Assembly: GCF_902502825.2 (NCBI RefSeq)
Contig: NZ_LR723670.1
Span: 2,480,001-2,544,000 of the forward strand
DNA length: 64,000 nt
Source: Pseudorhizobium flavum
Lineage (GTDB): Bacteria > Pseudomonadota > Alphaproteobacteria > Rhizobiales > Rhizobiaceae
Reading direction: 5' to 3'
Made by a program: the position numbers and the translations under genes. Positions 18,515 through 27,702 of the stretch are shown piece by piece (position 1 is the first letter of the stretch; the number at the start of each line of letters is the position of its first letter). The notes below the pieces were generated by a model, which was not told the DNA's origin, did no database searches, and was given only the letters and a program-made list of their open reading frames with translations.

Positions 18515-18685
18515 GGGTATTGCCCGCGGCCATCTGGTCCGCAGGCTCCAGAGAGAGTTATTCTTGTATCCCCAGAAATAAGGGAGAGATGCTTACAAGT
18601 TTTTAACGGCAATCATGGACGGAGATTCGTTCGGGTGCGGAATTGCGGGTGCGGCGGAGCGCCGCAAATGCTAGGCTGATCCACC

Positions 18686-19507
18686 ATGACAACCCGTTCC
18701 CTTCCGGCTTTCCTGGCGGCACATCCCCGCACAATTCTCGTCGAGATCACCGAGGCAAAGGGTTCGACGCCACGGGAAGAAGGCGCGGCCATGCTCGTCG
18801 CAGACCAGGCCTGCTGGGGCACGATCGGCGGCGGGCAGCTGGAGTTCATGGCGATCGACAATGCCCGTGCGATCCTGCACGGCAGAGGCGACGCGCATAT
18901 GAGTGTTCCGCTGGGGCCCGAGATCGGCCAGTGCTGCGGGGGAAGAACGCTTCTTTCCTTTCGCCTGGTGACGCCGGATATCGAGGTGGAACTCACGAAG
19001 CGCCGCGCGGAGGAGGAAGAGGGCTACTCGACGGTCTTTCTGTTCGGCGCGGGTCATGTCGGCCGGGCGCTGGCCCGTGCCCTTGCTCCGTTGCCGCTCT
19101 CGGTCACCGTGGTGGAAACGAGGGCAGACGCGCTTCAGGACGTCTCGCCGGAGGTCACGACGCGCCACGCCGCAATGCCGGAGGCGCTAGTCGCCGACAT
19201 TCCACCAGGCGGCGCCGCGGTCATCCTCACCCACGACCATGCGCTGGATTTCCTGATCGCGCGCGAGGCGCTCGCGCGTACCGATCTCGCCTATGTCGGG
19301 ATGATCGGATCGGCGACGAAGCGTGCGACCTTTGCCAGCTGGGCCCGGCGCGAGGGCATGGCAGCGGAGATGGCGGAACGGCTGGTGCTGCCGATCGGCG
19401 GAAGCGCCGTTAAGGACAAGCGCCCGGAAGTGATCGCTGCCATGGTTGCTGCCGAGCTGCTCACGGTGCTGTCGTCGGCACCCTCTCAGAGACTGCGTGG
19501 CGGATAG
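18686..19507 (+). CDS. xdhC: Xanthine dehydrogenase accessory protein
   Basis: XdhC binds molybdenum cofactor, promotes its sulfuration and inserts it into XdhB. The 273-residue protein has the N-terminal XdhC/CoxI domain (GSTPREEGAAMLV near 26-38, GGGQLEFMA near 50, a CC pair in GQCCGG near 93) and the C-terminal Rossmann domain (FLFGAGHVGRALA near 118). Here the gene is split from xdhAB, lying 4 kb downstream behind signalling genes. Its 3' end overlaps the convergent DUF1127 gene by 22 bases. Confidence 0.93.
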   Translation: MTTRSLPAFLAAHPRTILVEITEAKGSTPREEGAAMLVADQACWGTIGGGQLEFMAIDNARAILHGRGDAHMSVPLGPEIGQCCGGRTLLSFRLVTPDIEVELTKRRAEEEEGYSTVFLFGAGHVGRALARALAPLPLSVTVVETRADALQDVSPEVTTRHAAMPEALVADIPPGGAAVILTHDHALDFLIAREALARTDLAYVGMIGSATKRATFASWARREGMAAEMAERLVLPIGGSAVKDKRPEVIAAMVAAELLTVLSSAPSQRLRGG

Positions 19508-19731
19508 CTGAGCATCGCGTCCCGCCAGGCAGAACTGCCGCAGACGTGCCGATGCGCCGCCTTCCCATCCCGCAGCCCGATGTCGCGCAGAACATCGTCC
19601 GGCAGGTCGCAGACATCAATCTGCCTGATGCCGCGGCGTCTCAGGAAAAAGCGGTTCCATATATTCGACAGGAGACGCCCGCGATCTGGCGGGCATGGTT
19701 GATCACAGCGTGAATTCAGGGCGAAGGACAT
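19486..19731 (-). CDS. DUF1127 small protein
   Basis: A small protein of 81 residues whose C-terminal half carries the arginine-rich DUF1127 core (RRRGIRQIDVCDLPDDVLRDIGL, here split for length, around residues 35-57). DUF1127 proteins are common in rhizobia; some bind RNA and affect phosphate or carbon metabolism. The start at 19731 follows GGAAGTGGG by seven bases; an alternative ATG lies at 19749. It is divergent from the LysR gene at 19837 and convergent, with overlap, with xdhC. Confidence 0.7.
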   Translation of the reverse strand: MSFALNSRCDQPCPPDRGRLLSNIWNRFFLRRRGIRQIDVCDLPDDVLRDIGLRDGKAAHRHVCGSSAWRDAMLSYPPRSL

Positions 19732-19836
19732 CGAAACACCCACTTCCATTGGTTCGTCTGGTGGGTTTAGAATGAGCCTCCTTGCACCCATGATCCAATC
19801 GGAACAATCGTCTGGATGGATCAAGAGAACTTATTC

Positions 19837-20733
19837 ATGAAGCTATCACGACAATTTCCGCTCAATGCCCTGCGCGTCTTCGAGGCAACCGCGCGACTCA
19901 AAAGCTTCACCAGGGCGGGCGAGGAACTGGGGATGACGCAGACGGCGGTCAGCTACCAGATCAAGCTGCTGGAAGACACGCTGGGCGAACCTCTCTTCCT
20001 GCGGCGCCCGCGACAGGTCGCGCTGACCGAGGTGGGTGAGCGACTGGCCCCGAAAGTTGGTGAAGCCTTCGACATGCTGGCAGAAGCTCTGGGCGGCATC
20101 CGCGATCAATCGGAAGCGACGCTGACAATCCACACGACCGCAACTTTTGCTTCCCATTGGCTCGCCCATCACCTGGGCACATTCCAAGTCGAAAACCCGG
20201 GGATCGCGGTTCGGCTGGAAACGTCACAGTCCGTTATCGACTTTGCGCGCACGGAGGGAGACGTGGCGATCCGCTCCGGCAAGGGCGTCTGGCCGGGGCT
20301 GAAGTCACACTTCCTGATGAAGAGTCACTTCACGCCGATGCTGAGCCCAACGCTGGCGGCAACCATCGGCGGTGTGCATGAGCCCGCGGACCTGCTGAAA
20401 CTCCCTATCATCGACCCGCAGGACGAGTGGTGGCCGCTGTGGTTTTCCCGGGCCGGGCTGAAGGACGCCGACTTCTCGCGCTTTCCCGCGACGCAGTACG
20501 GTGCACAGTACTTTCATGCAGCCGCAGCGATTGCGGGACAGGGTGTGGCGATCCTGAGGCCGGAGTTCTATGCCGACGACGTTGCCCTCGGACGGCTTTA
20601 TCAACCGTTCGACCTGCTCGCCAGCGATGGCTCCGACTACTGGCTCGTCTACCCGGAGTCACGGCGCAATTCCCGCAAGATCCGCGCCTTCCGCGAGTTC
20701 ATGCGCAAGATGATGCCGGATTTCCAGACGTAG
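19837..20733 (+). CDS. LysR-family transcriptional regulator (GcvA-like)
   Basis: A 298-residue LysR regulator with the HTH at about 8-65 (ALRVFEATARLKSFTRAGEE, then TAVSYQIKLLE) and the substrate-binding domain beyond 90. The AEATAR/YQIK pattern places it in the GcvA/AmpR-like subgroup. ATG 19837 follows AAGAGAA at seven bases and was preferred to the ATG at 19816, which lacks a ribosome binding site. Because it sits between xdhC and puuD-guaD it is a candidate regulator of purine catabolism, but that is inference from position. Confidence 0.88.
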   Translation: MKLSRQFPLNALRVFEATARLKSFTRAGEELGMTQTAVSYQIKLLEDTLGEPLFLRRPRQVALTEVGERLAPKVGEAFDMLAEALGGIRDQSEATLTIHTTATFASHWLAHHLGTFQVENPGIAVRLETSQSVIDFARTEGDVAIRSGKGVWPGLKSHFLMKSHFTPMLSPTLAATIGGVHEPADLLKLPIIDPQDEWWPLWFSRAGLKDADFSRFPATQYGAQYFHAAAAIAGQGVAILRPEFYADDVALGRLYQPFDLLASDGSDYWLVYPESRRNSRKIRAFREFMRKMMPDFQT

Positions 20734-20742
20734 AGCGTTGTC

Positions 20743-21081
20743 TCAGAACGCCATGTCCGGCGCATAGAAGCAACGCAGCGTATCCTCCGTCGGGTAGAGG
20801 CAGATGTGGTATTCCTCGTCCTGCGACCGCCGCGCCTCGTCCTGTCGGAGGCTGAAATTGTGCGGGCGGGTCACCAGCCTGTGGTCGCCCGGACCGAGCG
20901 AGATCTGATAGCCGCCATTGATGATCCGAACGTTTTTCGTCGAGATCATCTGGCAGTCACCACTGTGGTTGTCGCCATTGCAGCAGAACTTGTCATAATC
21001 CCAGCCCGTATGGGCATCGTGGGCAACGGCCGGGGCGGACAAGAGGAAGACCACAAGCAGGGTCAGTGGTAGGTTGCGCAT
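20743..21081 (-). CDS. Small secreted cysteine-containing protein
   Basis: A 112-residue protein with a clear signal peptide (cleavage expected after SAPAVA near residue 19). The mature part has cysteines in FCCNG, GDCQ, HICL and RCFY, a WDYDKFCCNGDNHSGDCQ motif and a DHRLVTRP segment. Similar short secreted proteins are common but uncharacterised in rhizobia. The ATG at 21081 follows GGAGAATGAG. It converges with the LysR gene (nine-base gap) and diverges from puuD. Function unknown. Confidence 0.72.
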   Translation of the reverse strand: MRNLPLTLLVVFLLSAPAVAHDAHTGWDYDKFCCNGDNHSGDCQMISTKNVRIINGGYQISLGPGDHRLVTRPHNFSLRQDEARRSQDEEYHICLYPTEDTLRCFYAPDMAF

Positions 21082-21347
21082 CTGCTCATTCTCCGTTGAC
21101 GAATGATCAACAGCCGGCGAGCCCCACCTACCCTTGTCACCGGCTGGCATGCACTGGTTGTGACCGGGCGTCTGTCGCGCCGGGTCCGCGCGCCGCGAAT
21201 CTTCCAGCGCAGCGTGCTCGCGCTAACCGGAGGTCGCGGAGGAAGTTCCGGCCACGAGATTTTATCCCTCTGCCTCGCCCCTTCCCTCAACCGCCGTTTT
21301 TTCGCAATGTGGCGAGTCGGAGAACAGGGGTTCCAGAGGATTGCCGA

Positions 21348-22577
21348 ATGTATGAATATGCCGTGGCCTGGGAATGGCTGTCGTTCGCTGCACGCTGGCT
21401 GCACGTAATCACCGCCATCGCCTGGATCGGCTCGTCCTTCTACTTCATCGCGCTCGATCTCGGGCTGGTGAAGCGGCCGCACCTTCCAGTCGGCGCCTAT
21501 GGCGAGGAGTGGCAGGTGCATGGCGGCGGCTTCTATCACATCCAGAAATACCTGGTGGCGCCGGCGCAGATGCCCGAGCACCTGACCTGGTTCAAGTGGG
21601 AAAGCTACATGACGTGGCTTTCCGGCTTCCTGATGATGGCGATCGTCTACTATGCCGGGGCCGACCTCTTCCTGATCGACAGCCATGTGATGGAGCTATC
21701 CCAGTGGCAGGCGATCGGCATTTCCGTCGCTTCGCTCGGCGTCGGCTGGATCATCTACGACCAGCTCTGCAAGTCGCCGATCGGCAAGAACACCTGGGGC
21801 CTGATGGCGATCCTCTACGCCGTGCTGGTCGCCATGGCCTGGGGCTATACCCAGGTCTTCACAGGGAGGGCGGCATTCCTGCATCTCGGTGCCTTCACCG
21901 CCACCATCATGTCGGCGAACGTTTTCTTCATCATCATCCCCAACCAGAAAATCGTTGTCACCGATCTGATCGCCGGACGAACCCCCGATCCGAAATATGG
22001 GGTGATCGCCAAGCAGCGCTCGCTGCACAATAACTACCTGACGCTGCCCGTCATCTTCTTCATGCTGTCGAACCATTACCCGCTGGCGTTCGCGACGGAG
22101 TTCAACTGGATCATCGCCGCACTGGTCTTCCTGATGGGAGTGACGATCCGGCACTGGTTCAACACGACCCATGCGCGGAAGGGCAAGCCGACCTGGACCT
22201 GGCTGGTGACGCTGCTCATCTTCATCGCCATCATGTGGCTTTCGACCGTGCCGAAGGTGCTGACCGGCGAGACCGAGGATGCAGCCCTTTCCCCGGTGCA
22301 GCAGAAATTCGCTTCCAACGCCCATTTCGACGCCGCCCGAGACGTTGTGCTGTCCCGCTGTTCCATGTGCCACGCGGCTGAACCCGTCTGGGACGGCGTG
22401 AACTTCCCGCCGAAGTCCGTGAAGCTGGAGACCGACCGGGAGATTGCCGCCCACGCCCGCGAGATATACATCCAGGCCGGCCGGAGCCACGCCATGCCGC
22501 CCGGCAACATCACAGAGATTTCGGCCGACGAGCGCCAGTTGCTCGCCGCCTGGTATGAAAGCACAGTTTCCGAATGA
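21348..22577 (+). CDS. puuD: Membrane urate hydroxylase with cytochrome c domain
   Basis: PuuD converts urate to 5-hydroxyisourate at the inner membrane, replacing soluble uricase, and passes electrons through its own cytochrome c domain. The 409-residue protein has about eight or nine transmembrane helices in the first ~320 residues (opening with a WLHVITAIAWIGSSFYF helix) and a C-terminal domain with haem-binding CSMCH near residue 340 and a likely axial Met in HAMPPGN. The ATG at 21348 follows AGAGGA; its stop overlaps the guaD start by four bases. The product goes to UraH and UraD, encoded at 28-30 kb. Confidence 0.93.
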   Translation: MYEYAVAWEWLSFAARWLHVITAIAWIGSSFYFIALDLGLVKRPHLPVGAYGEEWQVHGGGFYHIQKYLVAPAQMPEHLTWFKWESYMTWLSGFLMMAIVYYAGADLFLIDSHVMELSQWQAIGISVASLGVGWIIYDQLCKSPIGKNTWGLMAILYAVLVAMAWGYTQVFTGRAAFLHLGAFTATIMSANVFFIIIPNQKIVVTDLIAGRTPDPKYGVIAKQRSLHNNYLTLPVIFFMLSNHYPLAFATEFNWIIAALVFLMGVTIRHWFNTTHARKGKPTWTWLVTLLIFIAIMWLSTVPKVLTGETEDAALSPVQQKFASNAHFDAARDVVLSRCSMCHAAEPVWDGVNFPPKSVKLETDREIAAHAREIYIQAGRSHAMPPGNITEISADERQLLAAWYESTVSE

Positions 22578-23899
22578 CGAAGACCCTGATCCGCGGCCGA
22601 CTGCTCTCCTTCAAGCGCGCGCCGCTGAGCCTCACCGATACGGACAGTTACGCTTACGAGCACGACGGCGGGCTGCTGATCGAGGATGGCATCATCGCCG
22701 CCATCGGAGACTATGCGGAGATCAAGGCGCAGGCGGCTGAGGACACGCAAGAGATCGACCACCGGCCGCATCTCATCCTGCCCGGGCTGATCGACACGCA
22801 CCTGCACTTTCCGCAGATGCAGGTGATCGCCTCCTATGCCGGCAGCCTGCTGGAATGGCTGAACACCTATACTTTTCATGAGGAGTGCCGCTTCGTCGAG
22901 AGTGACCATGCCGCTCGTATCGCCGCCCGCTTCTATGACGAGATGATTCGCCACGGCACGACGACGGCTGCGGCCTATTGTTCGGTCCACAAGGCCTCTG
23001 CCGACGCCTACTTCGCCGAGGCGATGAAGCGTGGCATGTGCATGGTCGGTGGCAAGGTGATGATGGACCGCAACGCCCCGCAGGGCCTCCTCGACACGCC
23101 GCAGATGAGCTATGACGAGACGCGCGCCGTGATCGATGAATGGCATGGCAAGGGGCGCAACCACGTGGCGATCACGCCGCGCTTCGCCATTACTTCCACG
23201 CCGGAGCAGATGCAGGCCGCCCAGGCCCTGGCACAGGAATTTCCGGATCTCCACATCCAGACGCATCTCTCCGAGAACCTCGACGAGATCCGATATACGT
23301 GCGAGCTTTATCCGGAGGCGAAGGACTATACCGACATCTATGCGCGCTACGGCCTGCTGGGCGCAAAGACGCTGCTCGGACACGCCATCCACCTCTCCGA
23401 CCGCGAGGCAGACGTCCTGAGCGAGACGGGATCGGTCGCCGTCCACTGCCCGACCTCCAACCTCTTCATCGGCTCCGGCCTCTTCCCGCTGAACGCCATC
23501 CGCCGGCGGAACAAGCCGGTGCGGGTGGCGGTAGCAACCGATATCGGCGGCGGCTCGAGCTATTCCATGCTGCGCACGATGGACGAGGCCTACAAGATCC
23601 AGCAGGTCCTTGGGCAGCGGCTGAACCCGCTGGACAGCTTCCACCTGATGACCCGCGGCAACGCCGAGGCGCTGTCACTCGTCGACAGGATCGGTACGCT
23701 GGAGGTCGGCACGGACGCCGACCTCGTGGTGCTCAACGCAGCCGCGACGCCGGCCATGGCGCTCAGAATGGAAACCGTGACAACCCTGCCGGAAGAGCTC
23801 TTCCTTCTGCAGACCATGGGCGATGACCGGGCTGTGGCGGAGACCTATGTGGCGGGCAAGGCGATGAAGCAAGGGCTTGCACCCAATTTGGGAGCATGA
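22574..23899 (+). CDS. guaD: Guanine deaminase
   Basis: Zinc amidohydrolase that turns guanine into xanthine, the XDH substrate. The 441-residue protein shows THLHFPQ near residue 75 (zinc ligands and the guanine deaminase signature), HTHLSEN-type metal ligands near 232-237 (here QTHLSENLDE), GHAIHLSD near 270 and TDIGGGSSYSML near 320. It is translationally coupled to puuD by an ATGA overlap, so guanine and urate steps are made together. Confidence 0.95.
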   Translation: MTKTLIRGRLLSFKRAPLSLTDTDSYAYEHDGGLLIEDGIIAAIGDYAEIKAQAAEDTQEIDHRPHLILPGLIDTHLHFPQMQVIASYAGSLLEWLNTYTFHEECRFVESDHAARIAARFYDEMIRHGTTTAAAYCSVHKASADAYFAEAMKRGMCMVGGKVMMDRNAPQGLLDTPQMSYDETRAVIDEWHGKGRNHVAITPRFAITSTPEQMQAAQALAQEFPDLHIQTHLSENLDEIRYTCELYPEAKDYTDIYARYGLLGAKTLLGHAIHLSDREADVLSETGSVAVHCPTSNLFIGSGLFPLNAIRRRNKPVRVAVATDIGGGSSYSMLRTMDEAYKIQQVLGQRLNPLDSFHLMTRGNAEALSLVDRIGTLEVGTDADLVVLNAAATPAMALRMETVTTLPEELFLLQTMGDDRAVAETYVAGKAMKQGLAPNLGA

Positions 23900-23908
23900 T
23901 AGTCTCCA

Positions 23909-24229
23909 ATGCGAATAATCTCGCGCCGAACGTTGAGGCAATTCGCCGAAAGCCCAAAGGGCCAAAAAGGCGGACCGGCTTTGAAGGCGGCGCTGGATTC
24001 CTGGTTTCATGAAGCAAGCAAGGCGGAGTGGCGATCATCCGCCGATATCAAGAAGCGATACGTCCATGCGAGCATCATCAATGCGGAACGCGTCGTGTTC
24101 AACATCAAGGGAAATGACTATCGGCTGATCACCTCGGTGGACTTCGGACGAGCCACAGTATGGATCAAATGGATCGGAACACACGGTGACTATGACCGGA
24201 TCGATGCCGCAACGGTGGAACATGACTGA
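23909..24229 (+). CDS. higB: HigB-type mRNA interferase toxin
   Basis: A 106-residue RelE/HigB superfamily protein (type II toxin that cleaves mRNA on the ribosome). It has the HigB layout RTLRQFAE at the N-terminus, a central RYVHASIINAERVVFNIKGNDYRL strand pair and a C-terminal IKWIGTHGDYD signature that identifies the YgjM/HigB-like toxin-with-downstream-antitoxin type. It starts ten bases after guaD, so it may be read with the purine operon as well as from its own promoter. The antitoxin gene overlaps its end by eight bases. Activity is inferred from the family. Confidence 0.88.
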   Translation: MRIISRRTLRQFAESPKGQKGGPALKAALDSWFHEASKAEWRSSADIKKRYVHASIINAERVVFNIKGNDYRLITSVDFGRATVWIKWIGTHGDYDRIDAATVEHD

Positions 24230-24602
24230 GATTAAACCCATCCGCACTGAAGGCGATTACCAGCAGGCAATGACGCTCCTCAAGACCCTGTGGGGGGCTG
24301 AAACCGGAACGCCGGAGGGCGACAGGCTCGACCTGCTGGTCACTCTGATCGACATCTACGAAAGCGCCCGCCATCCCATCGATCTGCCTGATCCTGTCGA
24401 TGCGATCCTGTTCCGCATGGAACAGCAGGGACTTACCCGCAGGGATCTGGAGCCTGTCCTCGGCAGCCGCGGGCGGGTTGCGGAAATCCTCAATCGGAAA
24501 CGTCCCCTTTCCCTTGAGATGATCCGGCGCCTCAATGCCGAGTTGGATATCCCAGCAGAAGTGCTGATCCAGCCCATCCGGCCAGCCAAGTCGGCTGCGT
24601 AA
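24222..24602 (+). CDS. higA: HigA-type antitoxin with Xre helix-turn-helix
   Basis: A 126-residue antitoxin. The N-terminal ~85 residues bind the toxin, and the C-terminal half is an Xre-type HTH (about 75-120: FRMEQQGLTRRDLEPVLG, then RVAEILNRKRPLSLEMIRRL). The ATG at 24222 overlaps the toxin gene by eight bases, giving the toxin-first order typical of HigBA. HigA proteins usually repress their own promoter, which would have to lie in or near guaD's end here. Confidence 0.88.
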   Translation: MTEIKPIRTEGDYQQAMTLLKTLWGAETGTPEGDRLDLLVTLIDIYESARHPIDLPDPVDAILFRMEQQGLTRRDLEPVLGSRGRVAEILNRKRPLSLEMIRRLNAELDIPAEVLIQPIRPAKSAA

Positions 24603-24823
24603 CAGCAAGACTTAGTTGCCATGGTCGGGTGGAGGATGCGGCTTCTTCCGAAGACAAACGCCGCGGCTCCTCCGCTGAGAGGAGCATATGTTCCGGCCTT
24701 ATCTATCGGCTGTTGGTCGATTCGACCTTTGCATACATTGAACACCTTTCTCGTCTTTTTTGCTGACGGGTTCGAATGACTCATGCTAGCTGACGGTACG
24801 TTCTGCCGGGGGAGTTTCCGATC

Positions 24824-25969
24824 ATGTCCAAGCCGCTCACAATCGCAGACCTGAAGATGCGCGCGCGGCGCCGGGTACCGAAGATGTTCTTCGACTATGC
24901 CGACAGCGGCTCCTGGACGGAGGGCACCTATCGCGCCAATGAGGAAGACTTCGCGAAGGTGAAGCTCCGCCAGCGCGTGCTGGTGGATATGACGAACAGG
25001 TCGTTGGCGACGACCATGGCGGGCCAGGATGCTTCCATGCCCGTGGCACTCGCGCCAACCGGGCTGTGCGGCATGCAGCATGCCGATGGCGAGATGCTGG
25101 CTGCCAAGGCGGCGGAAGAGTTCGGCGTTCCCTTCACACTCTCGACCATGTCGATCTGCTCGATCGAGGACGTCGCCTCCGTCACCTCCAGGCCCTTCTG
25201 GTTCCAGCTCTACGTGATGAAGGATCGCGACTTCATCAACAATCTGATCGACCGCGCCAAGGCAGCGAACTGCTCGGCGCTGATGCTGACGCTCGACCTG
25301 CAGATTCTCGGCCAGCGTCACAAGGACCTGCGCAATGGTCTCTCGGCGCCGCCAAAGTGGACCGTCCATCATGGCATCCAGCTGGCCACCAAGCCCTTCT
25401 GGTGCATGGACATGCTGCGCACCAAGCGCCGCGGCTTCGGCAACATCGTCGGGCACGCCAAGAACGTCTCCGACCTCTCCTCGCTCTCTTCATGGACGGC
25501 GGAACAGTTCGATCCGCAGCTTTCCTGGAAGGATGTCGCCTGGATCAAGGAGCGGTGGGGCGGCAAGCTGATCCTCAAGGGCATCCTCGACGAGGAGGAT
25601 GCGCGGGCGGCGGCCGAGAGCGGCGCGGACGCGATCGTCGTTTCCAATCATGGCGGCCGGCAGCTGGACGGCGCGCTGTCATCGATCAGCATGCTGCCGC
25701 GCATCGTCGACGCCATCGGCGACAAGATCGAAGTCCATTTCGACGGCGGCATCCGCTCCGGCCAGGACGTCCTGAAGGCGGTGGCGCTTGGCGCCCGCGG
25801 CACCTATATCGGCCGCCCCTATCTCTATGGCCTGGGCGCCATGGGCAAGGCGGGCGTGACGACGGCGCTGGAGATCATCCGCAAGGAGATGGATGTCACC
25901 ATGGCGCTCTGCGGCAAGCGGGACATCCAGACGGTGGACCGCAGCGTGATTGCCGAGACGCGGTTCTGA
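24824..25969 (+). CDS. FMN-dependent alpha-hydroxy-acid oxidase/dehydrogenase (LldD type)
   Basis: TIM-barrel flavoprotein that oxidises L-2-hydroxyacids such as L-lactate. The 381-residue protein has the PRMFFDYADSGS-like opening, FMN-binding ALAPTGLCGMQH near 75, and the active site SNHGGRQLDGA near residue 275-285 with the catalytic His and Arg. The C-terminal DGGIRSGQDVLKAVALGAR phosphate site is intact. It has its own 220-base upstream region with GGGGGAG-like ribosome binding site and no operon partner. L-lactate dehydrogenase is the likeliest role, but glycolate or mandelate cannot be excluded. Confidence 0.9.
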   Translation: MSKPLTIADLKMRARRRVPKMFFDYADSGSWTEGTYRANEEDFAKVKLRQRVLVDMTNRSLATTMAGQDASMPVALAPTGLCGMQHADGEMLAAKAAEEFGVPFTLSTMSICSIEDVASVTSRPFWFQLYVMKDRDFINNLIDRAKAANCSALMLTLDLQILGQRHKDLRNGLSAPPKWTVHHGIQLATKPFWCMDMLRTKRRGFGNIVGHAKNVSDLSSLSSWTAEQFDPQLSWKDVAWIKERWGGKLILKGILDEEDARAAAESGADAIVVSNHGGRQLDGALSSISMLPRIVDAIGDKIEVHFDGGIRSGQDVLKAVALGARGTYIGRPYLYGLGAMGKAGVTTALEIIRKEMDVTMALCGKRDIQTVDRSVIAETRF

Positions 25970-26006
25970 CGACGGCGCCAGAGCCGCATCATGAGCGAGG
26001 GCTGCT

Positions 26007-26186
26007 TCAGCGGCCCTCTTCCAGCTTCTGCTCTACCTTGTTTCGGCTGTTGCCCACCTCATGCACCGCGTCCTTGACGTCGGCTTTCGACACGCCTTCC
26101 TTGTCGGCTTCGTAGCGCACTTCGTGATCCTGGCCGGCGGCGACGCGGGCCCGATCCTGTGCACGTCCACGGTTTGTCTGGCTCAT
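26007..26186 (-). CDS. DUF3606 small protein
   Basis: A 59-residue, highly charged protein ending in the DUF3606 pattern (YEADKEGVSKADVKDAV, then VGNSRNKVEQKL). The family is short, abundant in Rhizobiales and often stress-induced; molecular role unknown. The ATG at 26186 follows CAGGAGGAATG. It converges with the hydroxyacid oxidase gene. Confidence 0.78.
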   Translation of the reverse strand: MSQTNRGRAQDRARVAAGQDHEVRYEADKEGVSKADVKDAVHEVGNSRNKVEQKLEEGR

Positions 26187-26309
26187 CTTGCATTCCTCCT
26201 GTGACTGCATCGCCTGCAGAATCCATGAGGAATCAAAAGGTTCCTCAAGCACCGGGATCAGCAAGGCAGAGAGCAGGCTGGTTGGTCCGTGGAGGTTACC
26301 AGGAAGGTC

Positions 26310-26708
26310 TCAGTGCGGACGATCGACAAGCTCGGTCCGCGCGGAGCTTTCCGAGGATTGACCGGATGAAGGCCTGGCTTGCTGCCAGGGCCACTTTCCT
26401 TCGATCTCCACCTCCAGCGAAAAACTCAGGAAGGTTCTGATCAGCACGATGCCTGCCAGCACGGCGAGGCTGTCGAGGGTCGGCTCGATCGCCACGGTGT
26501 TGATGATGTCCGCCGCCACCAGGAGTTCCAGGCCCAGCAGGATGGCTCTGCCAAGCGTGGCACGCAGCCCATGATAGGCCCCCTCGCGCGACCTTTCCCT
26601 AAGGAAGTTGAAGGCCGCGAAGAACATTCCAATGACGATCACCGCCACGCCTGCGACCTCGATGGCGCGGGTCGTAACATGCAGCAACTGACCAAATGCG
26701 GCATCCAT
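26310..26708 (-). CDS. DUF1622 membrane protein
   Basis: A 132-residue protein with three predicted transmembrane helices (about 15-37, 50-70 and 78-95) and a hydrophilic Ser/Gln-rich C-terminus. The order of helices with LLGLELLVAADIINT in the middle is characteristic of DUF1622. Function unknown. It lies between two unrelated small genes, with its own upstream space. Confidence 0.82.
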   Translation of the reverse strand: MDAAFGQLLHVTTRAIEVAGVAVIVIGMFFAAFNFLRERSREGAYHGLRATLGRAILLGLELLVAADIINTVAIEPTLDSLAVLAGIVLIRTFLSFSLEVEIEGKWPWQQARPSSGQSSESSARTELVDRPH

Positions 26709-26831
26709 GGAGCACCCCTTTCACAGCGGTTGAACCGCTACCGTACTGCGAAACTGCAGGACAGCCACAACAGGCCTGGCTCCCGCTCCGCCTGAAGCAC
26801 GCCCGCCGCGAAGCAGAGCACACGAATGTCG

Positions 26832-27626
26832 CTAGCACCAGCCGCCGGACGCACCGGGTTTCCGGGCCAGCCCCTCGCGCACCAGCACGTCGGAGAGCGA
26901 CACCCCATTGCGCATCACGGCGCGTACCTTGCGGCCCTTGCTATCGGCATCGTCGGCTCCGGCAGCGACCAGTTCGAAGGGACCAGAGTCGAGAAAGGCC
27001 CGCACCCGCAGTTCCGCATCGCTTGCCTTGATCCGCTCCGCCTCGCAGCGGGGCTTGTCGATATCGGGCACTTCTATCCCCGCAAGGCGGATCTTCTCGC
27101 CATGGAACATGAAGCTGTCGCCAGCAATGACGCAGTCATCCTGCTTGGCGGTGCCACAAAGGTAGAACTTGGTCTGGTGGCGGCCGAGAGCGGCGGAAGG
27201 CGCATCGGCCTTGACGGCAGCGGGTATGGGACGCTGCGGGGCCGGACGGCCGATCGGCGCCGGTGGGGTGATGGCTGCCGTCTGCAGCGCATCCTGGCGC
27301 TGGGGCGCACCCTGCCGCTTCTCTTCCTTCGAGGCGAGGTCGCGCGGTGGAACGGGTGCAGCCGGCCGAACAGTGGCGGCGTCCTTCGACGCCGGCTTCT
27401 GCTGCGCCTTCAGGGGCGATGGTCGGGCTGCAACCTTCTGCTCCACGCCGCCCGTCAGGTTGCTTGCAAAGCGCCTCAGATCAGCAGAGTTGTCGTAAGC
27501 GGCAATCCCTCCGACGAGCGCGATCAGCGCTCCACCCCAAAGCCATGTGGACCCGCCGCGGCCGCTTGCGGTACGCTTCTTCCTGCCGCCGCTTCTGCGC
27601 TGCGGCTTTCGTCTGGAACTGGCCAT
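26832..27626 (-). CDS. Membrane-anchored thermonuclease-like (SNase fold) protein
   Basis: A 264-residue protein with a very basic N-terminus (RRKPQRRSGGRKKR), one transmembrane segment (about 27-45), a long Ala/Pro-rich linker and a C-terminal SNase-like domain (about 150-264). The domain keeps the IRLAGIEVPD strand-turn and the EAERIKASDAELRVRAFL helix of staphylococcal nuclease relatives, and two cysteine pairs. The catalytic Arg/Glu triad of the nuclease is not clearly preserved (GIEVPDIDKPRCEAER), so enzymatic activity is uncertain. Such proteins are common near Rhizobiales uraH genes only by chance; no functional link is claimed. Confidence 0.78.
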   Translation of the reverse strand: MASSRRKPQRRSGGRKKRTASGRGGSTWLWGGALIALVGGIAAYDNSADLRRFASNLTGGVEQKVAARPSPLKAQQKPASKDAATVRPAAPVPPRDLASKEEKRQGAPQRQDALQTAAITPPAPIGRPAPQRPIPAAVKADAPSAALGRHQTKFYLCGTAKQDDCVIAGDSFMFHGEKIRLAGIEVPDIDKPRCEAERIKASDAELRVRAFLDSGPFELVAAGADDADSKGRKVRAVMRNGVSLSDVLVREGLARKPGASGGWC

Positions 27627-27702
27627 CAGAACCTCTCATCGATTCCGGCGCAGTATCCTCGTCTATGGTTTCCGAAAGGTTTCCGCCGCCACTGGAAGAG
27701 AC

